64,000 nucleotides of DNA, taken from assembly GCA_029884455.1 (NCBI GenBank), contig JAOUHU010000008.1:24722-88721 (forward strand), in the 5' to 3' direction. Positions within the stretch are counted from its first letter, which is position 1; every line of letters begins with the position of its first letter. Both the position numbers and the translations under genes were made by a program. This document shows positions 1 through 9,141 of this stretch, one piece after another. The notes under the pieces were generated by a model that saw only the letters and a program-made list of their open reading frames with translations, was not told where the DNA came from and ran no database searches. This stretch comes from Gammaproteobacteria bacterium. Lineage in GTDB: Bacteria; Pseudomonadota; Gammaproteobacteria; Steroidobacterales; Woeseiaceae.

Positions 1-1
1 C

Positions 2-3000
2 CGAACCGCTTACCTGATCATTGCCGGCGAGAACTACCCGGCGCTGATCGAAAACTACACCGCCGTCACCGGGCGGCAGCCTATGCCGCCTCGATGGGCT
101 TTCGGTAATTTCGCGTCCCGCTTCGGTTACCACTCGGAACGGGAAGTGCGTGACACGGTGCGGCGCTACCAAAAGCAGGACATACCGCTGGACGCGGTGA
201 TCATCGACATTTACTGGTTCGGCCCCGACATCAAGGGCCATATGGGAAACCTGGATTGGGACCGCAATGCATTCCCGACTGCCGAGGACATGATTGCCGA
301 CTTTTTGCAGCAGGGGATAAAAACAATCGTCGTCACGGAGCCGTTCATCCTGAGTACGTCGAAGCGTTGGCAGGATGCGGTAGAGAACAAGGCACTTGCC
401 GTCGGCAGCGACGGCGAACCGCGCCGGTTTGATTTCTATTTCGGCAATACTGGCCTGGTCGACGTGTTTAACGCATCCACCCGGAACTGGTTCTGGGAGC
501 CGTACCGGATGCTGTTCGATCAGGGCATCGCTGCGAGCTGGGGTGACCTGGGTGAACCGGAAGTGCACCCGGGCGACGCACTGCACTGGCTCAGTGAGGC
601 GGGCATGCAGGCGAATGGCGATGAAATCCACAACGCCTTCGGCCATGTCTGGACGAAAATGCTGTACGAACGACAAATTGCCGCCTGGCCGGACATGCGG
701 CCGCTGATCATGATGCGCTCCGGCTTCGCCGGCAGCCAACGTTACGGCATCGTTCCATGGACCGGTGACGTCAAACGTTCCTGGGGCGGTCTTAAGCCGC
801 AAATCGAACTGAGTCTGCAAATGGGGCTGTTTGGCCTCGCCTACACGCACTCCGATCTCGGCGGTTTTGCTGACGGCGAAAAATTCGACCGCGAACTGTA
901 TATCCGCTGGTTGCAATACGGCGTGTTCCAGCCGGTGTACCGGCCGCACGCACAGGAGCACATCGCGCCGGAACCGGTTTTCCATGACCGAAAAACCCGC
1001 AAAATTGTACGCGAGTTCATCCAGCTGCGTTACCGGCTGCTGCCATACAACTACACTTTAGCCTATGAAAACAGCCAAACCGGCATGCCGCTGATGCGCC
1101 CGCTGTTCTTCGAAAATGAAACAGATCTCGACCTGATCGATGCAAAACACGCTTACCTCTGGGGCGATGCATTCCTGGTAGCGCCGGTCATGGATGCCGG
1201 CGTTTCTGCCGTCAGTGTGCCGCTGCCGGCCGGCACCTGGTTCGACTTCTGGGATGACACGCGCTACGAGGGATCGCAGACGGTTTCGATCCCGGTGACG
1301 CTGGAGACCATTCCGGTACTGGTGCGTGCCGGCTCGTTCGTGCCGATGGCCAAAGATATGCAAACGACCCAAGACTACGACAGCGCGCAATTGACGCTGC
1401 ATTATTACGCCGACAAAAGCGTGCCGCAGTCGAGCGGCCAAATGTACGCCGACGATGGCCACTCGCGGCAAAGCCTCGAGCAAGGCGCGTACGAGCTGCT
1501 GAACTTCAGTGCCGCGCAGCAGGACGCGGCGCTGCGCATCGAGCTCAGCCGAACCAGGGGTCTGTATGCGGGCCGGCCAGCGTCGCGCCAAGTCGAACTC
1601 GTGATTCACAACTGGACCGACGCCGTGACCGTGGCCCGCTTCAATGGCAATAGTGTGCGCCACGTCGTCGACCGAAAAACCAGCACGCTTCGCCTGCAAT
1701 TTGACTGGCACGGCGACGCAGCCCGGCTCGACATCAATACGTGGCCTGCAGCCGAAAAGGCGGTGGTTTACCAGGTTTTCACGCGCTTGTTCGGAAACCA
1801 GAATGCGAACAACGTGCCCTGGGGCACCATCGAACAAAACGGTGTCGGCAAATTCAGCGACTTCACGGATGCCGCGTTGCAGAGTATCCGCAAGCTGGGC
1901 GTGACGCACATCTGGTATACCGGCATACCGCATCACGCGGTCATCCGCGACTACACGGCCTACGGCATCAGCAACGACGATCCGGATGTGGTCAAGGGCC
2001 GTGCCGGATCACCGTACGCGGTAAAGGACTACTACAACGTCAATCCCGATCTCGCGACCGATCCCGCACAACGGCTCGAAGAATTCGACGCGTTGATCGA
2101 GCGTACACACCGGAATGGCATGCAGGCGATCATCGACATCGTGCCAAACCACGTTGCCCGCAACTACCACTCGACCTCGGCTCCCGCTGGCGTCGAAGAC
2201 TTCGGCGCCGGTGATGACACTTCCGTTGCGTGGGCCCGTGACAACAATTTCTATTACGTGGTCGGCGAAGATTTTGTGGTACCGGAACCCCCGCCCGGCT
2301 ACGCACCCCTCGGTGGCGAACCGCACCCGCTGGCCGACGGCCAGTTTTTTGAATCGCCGGCAAAGTGGACCGGCAACGGCTCGCGTGCCGCCCAGCCGCA
2401 AAGCGATGACTGGTACGAAACAGTTAAGATCAATTACGGGGTACGCCCGGATGGCAGCTTTGCCTTCGAGCGTTTGCCCGAGGAAGCGCGCCACTGGTCG
2501 ACTCAGGAACACGCAGCGTTCTGGGCCAATAAGGATGTGCCGGACAGCTGGCGAAAGTTTCGCGACATCGTGCTTTACTGGCTCGCCCGGGGCGTCGACG
2601 GATTCCGCTATGACATCGCCGAACTGGTGCCGGTCGAGGTATGGAGCTATCTGAACTCCGCAATCAAGATGCAAAACCCCGATGCATTCTTGATCGCCGA
2701 AGTCTACAACCCGTCACTGTACCGCGACTTTATCCGCCTCGGGCGCATGGACTACCTGTACGACAAGGTCGGCCTGTACGACACGCTCAGAGCAGTCATG
2801 CAAGGCAACAGCAGCACCGATAGCATCGCCGCAACACATGGCACACTGCTCGACATCGAACAGCACATGCTGCATTTTCTCGAAAATCATGATGAACAAC
2901 GCATCGCAAGCGCGGCCTTCGCGGGCGATGCCCGCAAAGGCAAACCGGCCATGGTGGTGTCGGCCTTGCTCGGCAGCGCGCCGACCATGCTCTACTTCGC

Positions 3001-4384
3001 GCAGGAGCTTGGCGAACCGGGTGACGGTGATGCGGGTTTTGGCGACCCGACGCGCACCACGATATTCGACTATTGGGGAGTTCCCGCGCAGCAACGCTGG
3101 ATAAATGGCGGTCGATTCGACGGCGGCGCATCGACGGCGGCCGAAGTCAAGTTGCGCGACTTTTATGCGCGGCTGCTGAACCTGAGCGCGACGAATCCGG
3201 CGTTTTCCGGCAAGTATGCCGAGATCCATTCCGCCAACCGACAAGGCAACGCGGCTTATGACGAACAACTTTTTTCCTTTGTGCGCTGGTCGGACCAGGA
3301 ACGCCTGATCATTGCGAGTAACTTCAGCGCTGACGAATCGCAGTCGCTGACACTGCGCTTGCCACCCGAGATCGTCAGTGCATGGCAGATCGGAGCCGGC
3401 CGCTATCGCCTCGAAGAGTTGCTGTATGGCGAGAATACGAGCGAACTCGTGGTCGACGCCGGCAGCGGGTCGCTGCGCCTGGATCTTGAGCCACTCGAAT
3501 CCGTTGCCTACCGGGTTGCCGAGGCCACGTTCAAGTCGACGCTCGACGTAAACGACTACCTCGAGGATATCGACAACGCGAATATCGTCGGCAAACTGAT
3601 CACCTGGCGCGATGTCGAGTCAGGCTTTCTTGGCGAACCCCGCCATGTGCAGGTATGGCTGCCGCCGGGCTATGAAGACAATCCGGAGCGCCGCTACCCG
3701 GTCATCTACATGTCCGATGGCGAGAACCTGTTCGACCCGCGTATCGCAAGCTGGGGTATCGATTGGGGTATCGATGAGGCCATCGCGACCGGCAGCGCCG
3801 CCAATCGTTTTGAGTCCGCCATCGTAGTCAGCAGCTGGAGCACGGCACGTCGCGGACTCGAGTACTCGCCATGGCACGATGCAAAGCAGTATGCGCAGTT
3901 TCTGATCGAGGAATTGATGCCGCGTGTTAACCGCGAGTTCCGTACGCGACTCGGGCCGGAAAATACCTCGGCCATGGGCTCGTCGATGGGTGGCTTGCTG
4001 TCCTATTACCTCGTCACCAGGCATCCGGACAGCTTCGGCGCCTGCGGCTGCGTGTCAACGCACTTTGCTTTGGCGGAGGCCGATCTCGCCGCGTATACGG
4101 GTATCGACGCGGGCGACGCTGATGACACGCCTTACATCCTGCGCGACATCGAGAATGGCGCCATGGTTCCGGATGGGGTGCGCTTGTATTTCGACTACGG
4201 CACCGAGACGCTCGATTCCAGTTATGAGTCAGACCACAAGGCGGTACGCGAGTGGTTGCTAGGGCAAGGCCTGGTAGAGGGCCGGAATTTCCGTATGCGA
4301 AAGTATGCCGGTGCCGAGCACTCGGAAGCTGCTTGGCGCGCCCGCGTTGGCGATCAACTGCAATGGTTGCTGCAGGGCGACTAG
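2..4384 (+). CDS. GH31 alpha-glucosidase / GH13 / serine esterase triple fusion (5' end outside window)
   Basis: This is a very large alpha-glucan-degrading protein whose N-terminus lies outside the window: the frame is open back to base 2 and reads the GH31-typical stretch LIENYTAVTGRQPMPPRWA. Numbering from the first Met (base 83), domain 1 (to about 550) is GH31, with nucleophile D155 in WGDLGEPE and acid/base D229 in WTGDV. Domain 2 (about 557-1145) is GH13: it starts VYQVFTRLFG, and has IDIVPNH, nucleophile D844 in GFRYDIAE, acid/base E873 in AEVYNP and D937 in ENHDEQ. Domain 3 (about 1155-1433) is an alpha/beta-hydrolase esterase (PF00756 type) with GSSMG nucleophile S1301 and probable catalytic H1413. 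All catalytic residues appear intact. Hydrolysis of alpha-glucosides by two domains is family knowledge; what the esterase removes is unknown. Secretion cannot be judged without the N-terminus. It ends two bases before the convergent halogenase gene. Confidence 0.9.
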   Translation, partial: RTAYLIIAGENYPALIENYTAVTGRQPMPPRWAFGNFASRFGYHSEREVRDTVRRYQKQDIPLDAVIIDIYWFGPDIKGHMGNLDWDRNAFPTAEDMIADFLQQGIKTIVVTEPFILSTSKRWQDAVENKALAVGSDGEPRRFDFYFGNTGLVDVFNASTRNWFWEPYRMLFDQGIAASWGDLGEPEVHPGDALHWLSEAGMQANGDEIHNAFGHVWTKMLYERQIAAWPDMRPLIMMRSGFAGSQRYGIVPWTGDVKRSWGGLKPQIELSLQMGLFGLAYTHSDLGGFADGEKFDRELYIRWLQYGVFQPVYRPHAQEHIAPEPVFHDRKTRKIVREFIQLRYRLLPYNYTLAYENSQTGMPLMRPLFFENETDLDLIDAKHAYLWGDAFLVAPVMDAGVSAVSVPLPAGTWFDFWDDTRYEGSQTVSIPVTLETIPVLVRAGSFVPMAKDMQTTQDYDSAQLTLHYYADKSVPQSSGQMYADDGHSRQSLEQGAYELLNFSAAQQDAALRIELSRTRGLYAGRPASRQVELVIHNWTDAVTVARFNGNSVRHVVDRKTSTLRLQFDWHGDAARLDINTWPAAEKAVVYQVFTRLFGNQNANNVPWGTIEQNGVGKFSDFTDAALQSIRKLGVTHIWYTGIPHHAVIRDYTAYGISNDDPDVVKGRAGSPYAVKDYYNVNPDLATDPAQRLEEFDALIERTHRNGMQAIIDIVPNHVARNYHSTSAPAGVEDFGAGDDTSVAWARDNNFYYVVGEDFVVPEPPPGYAPLGGEPHPLADGQFFESPAKWTGNGSRAAQPQSDDWYETVKINYGVRPDGSFAFERLPEEARHWSTQEHAAFWANKDVPDSWRKFRDIVLYWLARGVDGFRYDIAELVPVEVWSYLNSAIKMQNPDAFLIAEVYNPSLYRDFIRLGRMDYLYDKVGLYDTLRAVMQGNSSTDSIAATHGTLLDIEQHMLHFLENHDEQRIASAAFAGDARKGKPAMVVSALLGSAPTMLYFAQELGEPGDGDAGFGDPTRTTIFDYWGVPAQQRWINGGRFDGGASTAAEVKLRDFYARLLNLSATNPAFSGKYAEIHSANRQGNAAYDEQLFSFVRWSDQERLIIASNFSADESQSLTLRLPPEIVSAWQIGAGRYRLEELLYGENTSELVVDAGSGSLRLDLEPLESVAYRVAEATFKSTLDVNDYLEDIDNANIVGKLITWRDVESGFLGEPRHVQVWLPPGYEDNPERRYPVIYMSDGENLFDPRIASWGIDWGIDEAIATGSAANRFESAIVVSSWSTARRGLEYSPWHDAKQYAQFLIEELMPRVNREFRTRLGPENTSAMGSSMGGLLSYYLVTRHPDSFGACGCVSTHFALAEADLAAYTGIDAGDADDTPYILRDIENGAMVPDGVRLYFDYGTETLDSSYESDHKAVREWLLGQGLVEGRNFRMRKYAGAEHSEAAWRARVGDQLQWLLQGD

Positions 4385-4386
4385 CC

Positions 4387-5907
4387 TTACGCGTTGGCCG
4401 CGGCTCGCAATTCATCGAGTCGTTCGCGGTGAGGCCGGAAGTTAAGCGTGCAGCCTCGCAGGTACTTCTCGATGTCGTGTAAGTTGAATTTGTGGGCGAG
4501 CTCGTTGCCAGGGCGCAACTGGTCTTGTGTCGGGTAAATGCCTTTGCCGGCCAGCAAACAGTTCCAGGACATGCTCGGGAAGTAGGCGTCCAGGGCCTGG
4601 CGTTCGAGTTCGTCCGTGATGTTCTTGCCCTGTAGCCACGCGGTCAGGATCTGCCGCAAGGACGGCGAGATTTTTTCGTTGCATCCTGCATCACGCCAGT
4701 AAGGCGTGTCGGTGCGTGTGTTGATGCGATAGTGGCAGACGATGTAGTCGCGCACGGCGTCGAAGCGCTTGCTGATCCGCGCGTTGAACTCCTCGCGGTA
4801 CCGGTCGCTCATATCGCCCTTCATCGCCGCCTCGAAAAAGCGGAATACCGTTTCCTGTACCATGTCGAGCGCTGTGGCTTCGAGCGGTTCGATAAAACCT
4901 TGTGACAAGCCGACAGCCAGGCAGTTCTTGACCCAGTGCTCGCGCACGCGGCCAACCTTGAATTTCAGCCGCCGTGCTGCGATGTCCGAGTCCCCGAGCC
5001 CCAGGTGTTGCCGGAATTCCATTTCCGCAGCGTCATCATCCACGTACTTCGAGCTGTACACGTAGCCGTTGCCAAAACGCGAGGTCAGCGGAATTTTCCA
5101 GGCCCAGCCGTACTTGAGCGCCGTCGAAACCGTTTGCGGTTCCGGGTTCTCATCCGCTTCCGTCGGAAAGACGACCGCCGAATCGTTATACAGCACCTCT
5201 GCGCAGTTCTCGAATGGCACCCCGAGCGCCTGCTGCAACAACTGGCTGCGAAAGCCGGTCGAGTCAACATAGAAATCCGCCTTGATAGTCTGCTCGCTGT
5301 CGGTCTGCAGATAATCGATGTAACCCTTGTCGTCGAGCACGACTTCGGTGACTGTTGCCTGGCGGTACTTGACGCCCTTTTTTGCGGCCCAGTCCTTCAG
5401 GAATTCACCCAGCAGCCCGGAGTTGAAGTGGTAGCCGTAATTCATTTTGAACGGGAAATTGGGCGGCGCCACCGGCGCCTGCCGTTGCGTCGCCAGGTAC
5501 CACTCGAGGAAAAACTGGCTCGGGTGGCCGTCGAGGTCCACGCCCTGGCGGCGCAGGAAGCTGTTGTGGTAGAACGCGGGCACCGTAAACTCGTCGGGCT
5601 GGCTCTGGAACGGATGGAAATACTCGTCAAATCCGGCTCGCGTCGACCAATGCCGGAACGTGATGCCGGTCTTGTAGGTTGCATCGCAGCGGCTCATCCA
5701 GTCGCTTTCCTCGACACCGACGTAGTCGAGGAATTTCTTCAGCGGTGGCGTCGAGCCTTCGCCGACGCCGATGATGCCGATATCGGGCGATTCGACCAGG
5801 GTGATGTCGTAATCCTTGCCTTGCCAACCTTTCGCCAGCATGTTGGCAGCAATCCAGCCAGCGGTGCCACCGCCCAGTATCACGAAGCTCTTGGTGCCCT
5901 TGCGCAT
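4387..5907 (-). CDS. Flavin-dependent tryptophan halogenase family protein
   Basis: The 506-residue protein belongs to the PrnA/RebH flavin-dependent halogenase family, which uses reduced FAD, oxygen and halide to halogenate aromatic substrates. Visible features are the FAD-binding GGGTAGWIAA (12-21), the catalytic lysine K79 in YKTGITF (same number as in PrnA), the halogenase signature GWAWKIP (W268, W270, P273) and the catalytic glutamate region EPLEAT (E343). The start is supported by GGAAG just upstream of ATG. It lies downstream of the TonB receptor gene on the same strand, separated by a hairpin terminator. Homologues next to TonB receptors and glycoside hydrolases are common in gammaproteobacteria and Caulobacterales, but their substrate in that setting is not established. 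Active-site conservation says an enzyme; a natural-product role is not implied. Confidence 0.88.
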   Translation of the reverse strand: MRKGTKSFVILGGGTAGWIAANMLAKGWQGKDYDITLVESPDIGIIGVGEGSTPPLKKFLDYVGVEESDWMSRCDATYKTGITFRHWSTRAGFDEYFHPFQSQPDEFTVPAFYHNSFLRRQGVDLDGHPSQFFLEWYLATQRQAPVAPPNFPFKMNYGYHFNSGLLGEFLKDWAAKKGVKYRQATVTEVVLDDKGYIDYLQTDSEQTIKADFYVDSTGFRSQLLQQALGVPFENCAEVLYNDSAVVFPTEADENPEPQTVSTALKYGWAWKIPLTSRFGNGYVYSSKYVDDDAAEMEFRQHLGLGDSDIAARRLKFKVGRVREHWVKNCLAVGLSQGFIEPLEATALDMVQETVFRFFEAAMKGDMSDRYREEFNARISKRFDAVRDYIVCHYRINTRTDTPYWRDAGCNEKISPSLRQILTAWLQGKNITDELERQALDAYFPSMSWNCLLAGKGIYPTQDQLRPGNELAHKFNLHDIEKYLRGCTLNFRPHRERLDELRAAANA

Positions 5908-5937
5908 AATCGCTTCCGCTAAAACTCCGAGACTGCC

Positions 5938-5979
5938 AAAGAAAAGGCCGCCCGAAAAGCAACGCTCCTCGGACGGCCT
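5938..5979 (-). terminator. Hairpin terminator between TonB receptor and halogenase genes
   Basis: On the minus strand an 11-bp stem (arms 5969-5979 and 5945-5955, one G-T pair) with a 13-base loop is followed by TTTTCTTT. A second perfect hairpin, CCCGGC-ttgc-GCCGGG, lies just ahead of it at 5981-5996. The position, after the receptor stop and before the halogenase start, suggests partial termination that lowers halogenase expression relative to the receptor. Confidence 0.7.
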
Positions 5980-6025
5980 GCCCGGCTTGCGCCGGGAGAT
6001 ACCTCAGGCGTATCGAGTTGACAGG

Positions 6026-8971
6026 TTAATACCGGTAGTTGAGACCGAAATAGTATTGCCGCCCGAACGACCTGTATTCGCCGAGCAATCCGGACACACC
6101 GTATTCAATGATCGCCGCCTCGTCGGTGAGGTTGTTGCCCGACACCACCACGCTGAGACCGTTTTCCCACGCATAGGATACCTGCGCGTCCACGGTAGTG
6201 TAATCCTGCGACCACGACGGCTGCTGTCCCTGCGGCGTCGGAATTCTCTGGATAAACTCGTCGCGGTAACGCACGTTGACATGCGCGCTGAAGGCCTCGT
6301 AATCGTAGAAGAGCGTGGCGCTCCAGACGTTTTCGGACAAGCCTGGCAACGGCTGGATATTGCTCGAACCCAGTATCTGCCCGCCGGTGATCTCGGTCTC
6401 GCTCTGGGTATAGGAGTAGCTTGCCGTCGCACCGAGCCCGGACCAGATACCCGACAGATTGTCGAAGGTCTTGGTGCCGGCCAACTCGATACCACGGATG
6501 TAGCCGCCGCGGTCATTGTTGATGTAGGTCTGGTAGATATTCAGGAATGACCCGGCGGGCACGGTGACACCCACCGAGGCGGGATCAACACCGAATAACT
6601 GATTCGGTCCCTCGATGAGCGACTCGATGTCCTTCCAGAACACGGCCGCGCTCACGGCACCGCTGCTGTCTTCGAAGTAGTGCTCATAGGACAGGTCGGC
6701 CTGGCTGGCGCGGAACGGATCGAGGTAGGGTGAACCGTCATTCCAGACATTGTATTCCTGCAAACCAAAGTTCGGACTGGTCGGATCGGTAATCACGCTA
6801 CCCGACCAGTTGCCACGGGCTTGCACCATCTGCCCGACCGGCGGGCGGCTCATGACTTTGGCTGCCGCAAAGCGCAGGATGTCGTTGTCGCTGAGCTCGA
6901 ACGCCAGGTTCAGGGACGGCAGCGTGTCGCTGTAGTCCGGACCGTACTTGTTGAACAGCAGGTAATCGTTGGTAACCCCGAGGTCGTCCGTGATCGGTGT
7001 GCCAAGGCCACCGCCAACGTTCTGCAGGCCGGCCGTCTTGACATCGCTCTCGATGTAACGCACGCCGAGATTGCCGCGGACCGGCACGCTGCCCCAGGTG
7101 AAGTCGAGGTTCGCCATCAGGTAGAACGCCTCGGTATCCTCGGTCAGCGTGTTGTCGTTGATCAGGGTCCAGTCATCGGACCATTTGTCGAGGCCCGCGT
7201 CATTGCCGGCACCGAATATCGAGCGTCCCAGCGCATCGATGTTGGTCACGGCGACATGATCGGGCAGGCCCGGAAGCGACTGGATCGTAACGAAATCAGC
7301 GATGGATTGCGGCTCACAGACCAGCGGGTTGGAGCCAGCGACGGTGTCATTGGCCTCACACCAGCTGTTGATGCCATCGTTGAAGATGCCCTCGCGCCCG
7401 CCGTACTGGAAGGTGCCGCGCTCGGTCGTAAACTCACGGTCCGAGATTCGTACGCCGACCTCGATCGAGGAGACCGGGCCCCATTCCACATCCTGCTTGA
7501 AGTCGACCTTGAACGCGCTGATTTCGTCCGAGTATGCATGCGGATAGCGCTCGTACCGGCCGAGGCGCATTACGGTCGGGTCATCGAAGGCAACATTTGT
7601 GAACGTGGCCGACGGGATGCCCTGGCCGTTCAGCGTGTACGTCATCGATTGCCCTGGCACCTCCTGGAAGGTACCGGCGCCGTTGAAGTCAAGCTGGTAG
7701 GCGTGCATCGTGGCGATGCGATCTTCGCGCGTCTTGTCGCCTTCGCTCTGGTAAATGTCGAAACTCAGCGTGCTGCTGTCCGTGGGGTACCACTCCAGGT
7801 TAAGACCGTAAGTGGTGCTGTCCGCCACCGTAGACTGATCCTCGGTGCGCGCCTCGAAATACGGATGGTCGCGCCCACCGCTGGCGATATTCTGATTGAC
7901 GGCCGCAATCGTGGCGCTGGTGATGACGCCGTTCTCGATGACCGGGTTGCTGACAATCGTATTGGCCGCCGCACCTTCCCGGAAACCGCTCGCGGTGATG
8001 CCGGTGCGCTGGTCGTTGCGATCGAACTCCGACTGGAAATAGTCGAACCGCGCCTTGAAACTGTCGCTGGGCTCCCAGTTAAGTGCCGCCACGACACCCG
8101 TGCGCTCGTCGCTACCGGTGCCTGCCTGCCACTGGAAGGCACGAGGCATGTATTCATTGCCTGCGGTGCCGTCGCCGGAAAAGCCGATCGAATCCGTGTC
8201 GTCGGCGCCGGCACGGCCCATGATGAACGCATTCGGCTGGTCCAGGAAGGAGTAACCGAGCGCCACACCGAGGGTGTCGTCCACAAACTTACCCTGGTAG
8301 GAAGCAGTGACACGTGAGCCGCTCTCGTCGCCGCCGAATTCGTCAGCCGCATCGTTTTGCGACAGCCTGAGATTGGCAACGAAGTTATGCTGTTGCGGCG
8401 CATCCAGCGGGTTTGCCGTCTTCAGCTCGACGATACCGGCGACGCCACCTTCCAGCTGCGAGGCTTTGGGCGACTTGTACACGGCCGCCTGGTTGATCAG
8501 TTCAGCAGGATACTGGTCGAAAGACATCCAGCGCGTGTTCGCAGAATAGCCTGCCGTCGACGCCTGCTCGCGACCATTCAGCGTGGTCTGCACGAAGTCG
8601 CCATCCATGCCGCGAATATTGAGCTGCGACGATTGTCCGGAATCGCGCACGGTCGTCACGCCCGGTACACGGCCAAGCGCGTCGGCAATGGACTGGTCAG
8701 GGAGATTACCGAGCGCACCGGCGTCGACGACGTCAGAAATGGTGTCGGCCAGGCGCTTGCTTTCCACAGAGTTGAGGACGCTGGTGCGAATGCCGATGGA
8801 TACAATCTCCTCAATCGTTCCATCATCCTGCGCCGCGGCATTGGTCGGTATCATTACCGCGCCAGGCAAAGCCGCCGCAATAGCCAATGACAATGCGGTG
8901 CGCCGAATATGCAGAGACATACCTGAGTCTGCTGAGATCGCTTTGCCATACATTTGATTCTTTGTAGCCAT
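6026..8971 (-). CDS. TonB-dependent outer-membrane receptor, saccharide type
   Basis: The 981-residue protein is an outer-membrane active transporter that would import oligosaccharides using TonB energy. It starts with a signal peptide (hydrophobic run about 26-45, AAA before QDD), then a plug domain (about 55-190: DALGRVPGVTTV, LNIRGMDGDFVQTTLNGR) and a long beta-barrel ending in an aromatic residue (FGLNYRY). Its length and plug resemble the TIGR01782 group found next to carbohydrate genes. The start ATG at 8971 has GGGGGA upstream; an internal ATG at residue 18 would also leave a complete signal peptide. It is transcribed away from malQ across a shared regulatory region with LacI-type operator-like sites, and the neighbours point to maltodextrins or another alpha-glucan as ligand. 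The substrate is inference. Confidence 0.93.
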   Translation of the reverse strand: MATKNQMYGKAISADSGMSLHIRRTALSLAIAAALPGAVMIPTNAAAQDDGTIEEIVSIGIRTSVLNSVESKRLADTISDVVDAGALGNLPDQSIADALGRVPGVTTVRDSGQSSQLNIRGMDGDFVQTTLNGREQASTAGYSANTRWMSFDQYPAELINQAAVYKSPKASQLEGGVAGIVELKTANPLDAPQQHNFVANLRLSQNDAADEFGGDESGSRVTASYQGKFVDDTLGVALGYSFLDQPNAFIMGRAGADDTDSIGFSGDGTAGNEYMPRAFQWQAGTGSDERTGVVAALNWEPSDSFKARFDYFQSEFDRNDQRTGITASGFREGAAANTIVSNPVIENGVITSATIAAVNQNIASGGRDHPYFEARTEDQSTVADSTTYGLNLEWYPTDSSTLSFDIYQSEGDKTREDRIATMHAYQLDFNGAGTFQEVPGQSMTYTLNGQGIPSATFTNVAFDDPTVMRLGRYERYPHAYSDEISAFKVDFKQDVEWGPVSSIEVGVRISDREFTTERGTFQYGGREGIFNDGINSWCEANDTVAGSNPLVCEPQSIADFVTIQSLPGLPDHVAVTNIDALGRSIFGAGNDAGLDKWSDDWTLINDNTLTEDTEAFYLMANLDFTWGSVPVRGNLGVRYIESDVKTAGLQNVGGGLGTPITDDLGVTNDYLLFNKYGPDYSDTLPSLNLAFELSDNDILRFAAAKVMSRPPVGQMVQARGNWSGSVITDPTSPNFGLQEYNVWNDGSPYLDPFRASQADLSYEHYFEDSSGAVSAAVFWKDIESLIEGPNQLFGVDPASVGVTVPAGSFLNIYQTYINNDRGGYIRGIELAGTKTFDNLSGIWSGLGATASYSYTQSETEITGGQILGSSNIQPLPGLSENVWSATLFYDYEAFSAHVNVRYRDEFIQRIPTPQGQQPSWSQDYTTVDAQVSYAWENGLSVVVSGNNLTDEAAIIEYGVSGLLGEYRSFGRQYYFGLNYRY

Positions 8972-9050
8972 TTGAACGTTCCCCCGGAGAATTACCAGAT
9001 TGACTTACATCCCGGCATGGTATGAAGCGTGTCTGCACGGGGCAATGCAA

Positions 9051-9064
9051 TGCATACGTATTCA
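9051..9064. promoter_or_regulatory. LacI-family operator-like site 1
   Basis: TGCATACGTATTCA fits the LacI/GalR-family pattern TGNANNCGNNTNCA with the central CG typical of that family. It is the left copy of a mirrored pair, centre 9057.5. Maltose-type LacI regulators control TonB-receptor and malQ loci in many gammaproteobacteria; no regulator gene is seen in the window, so the cognate protein is unknown. Confidence 0.6.
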
Positions 9065-9069
9065 AGCCA

Positions 9070-9083
9070 TGAATACGTATGCA
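9070..9083. promoter_or_regulatory. LacI-family operator-like site 2
   Basis: TGAATACGTATGCA is the reverse complement of site 1, its centre 19 bp away. Two such sites, close to two helical turns apart, could bind two dimers on nearly the same face of the DNA and control both divergent transcripts. Confidence 0.6.
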
Positions 9084-9141
9084 TTGCATTGCGGCCGGAT
9101 AGCCGCCCAATTAGCGTGCAAGGCTGCCACCCGTACTTGCC

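Larger units (their letters stand above)
9042..9092. repeat. Perfect 22-bp inverted repeat in the divergent promoter region
   Basis: Arms 9042-9063 and 9071-9092 are exact reverse complements, separated by the 7 bases AAGCCAT. The whole lies about midway between the receptor start (8971) and the malQ start (9142/9163). There is no T-run next to it, so it is more likely an operator array than a terminator. Confidence 0.9.

Noticed and set aside
4387..8971. Natural-product (halogenated compound) gene cluster
   Set aside because: Apart from the halogenase there is no biosynthetic gene; the neighbours are carbohydrate uptake and degradation genes.
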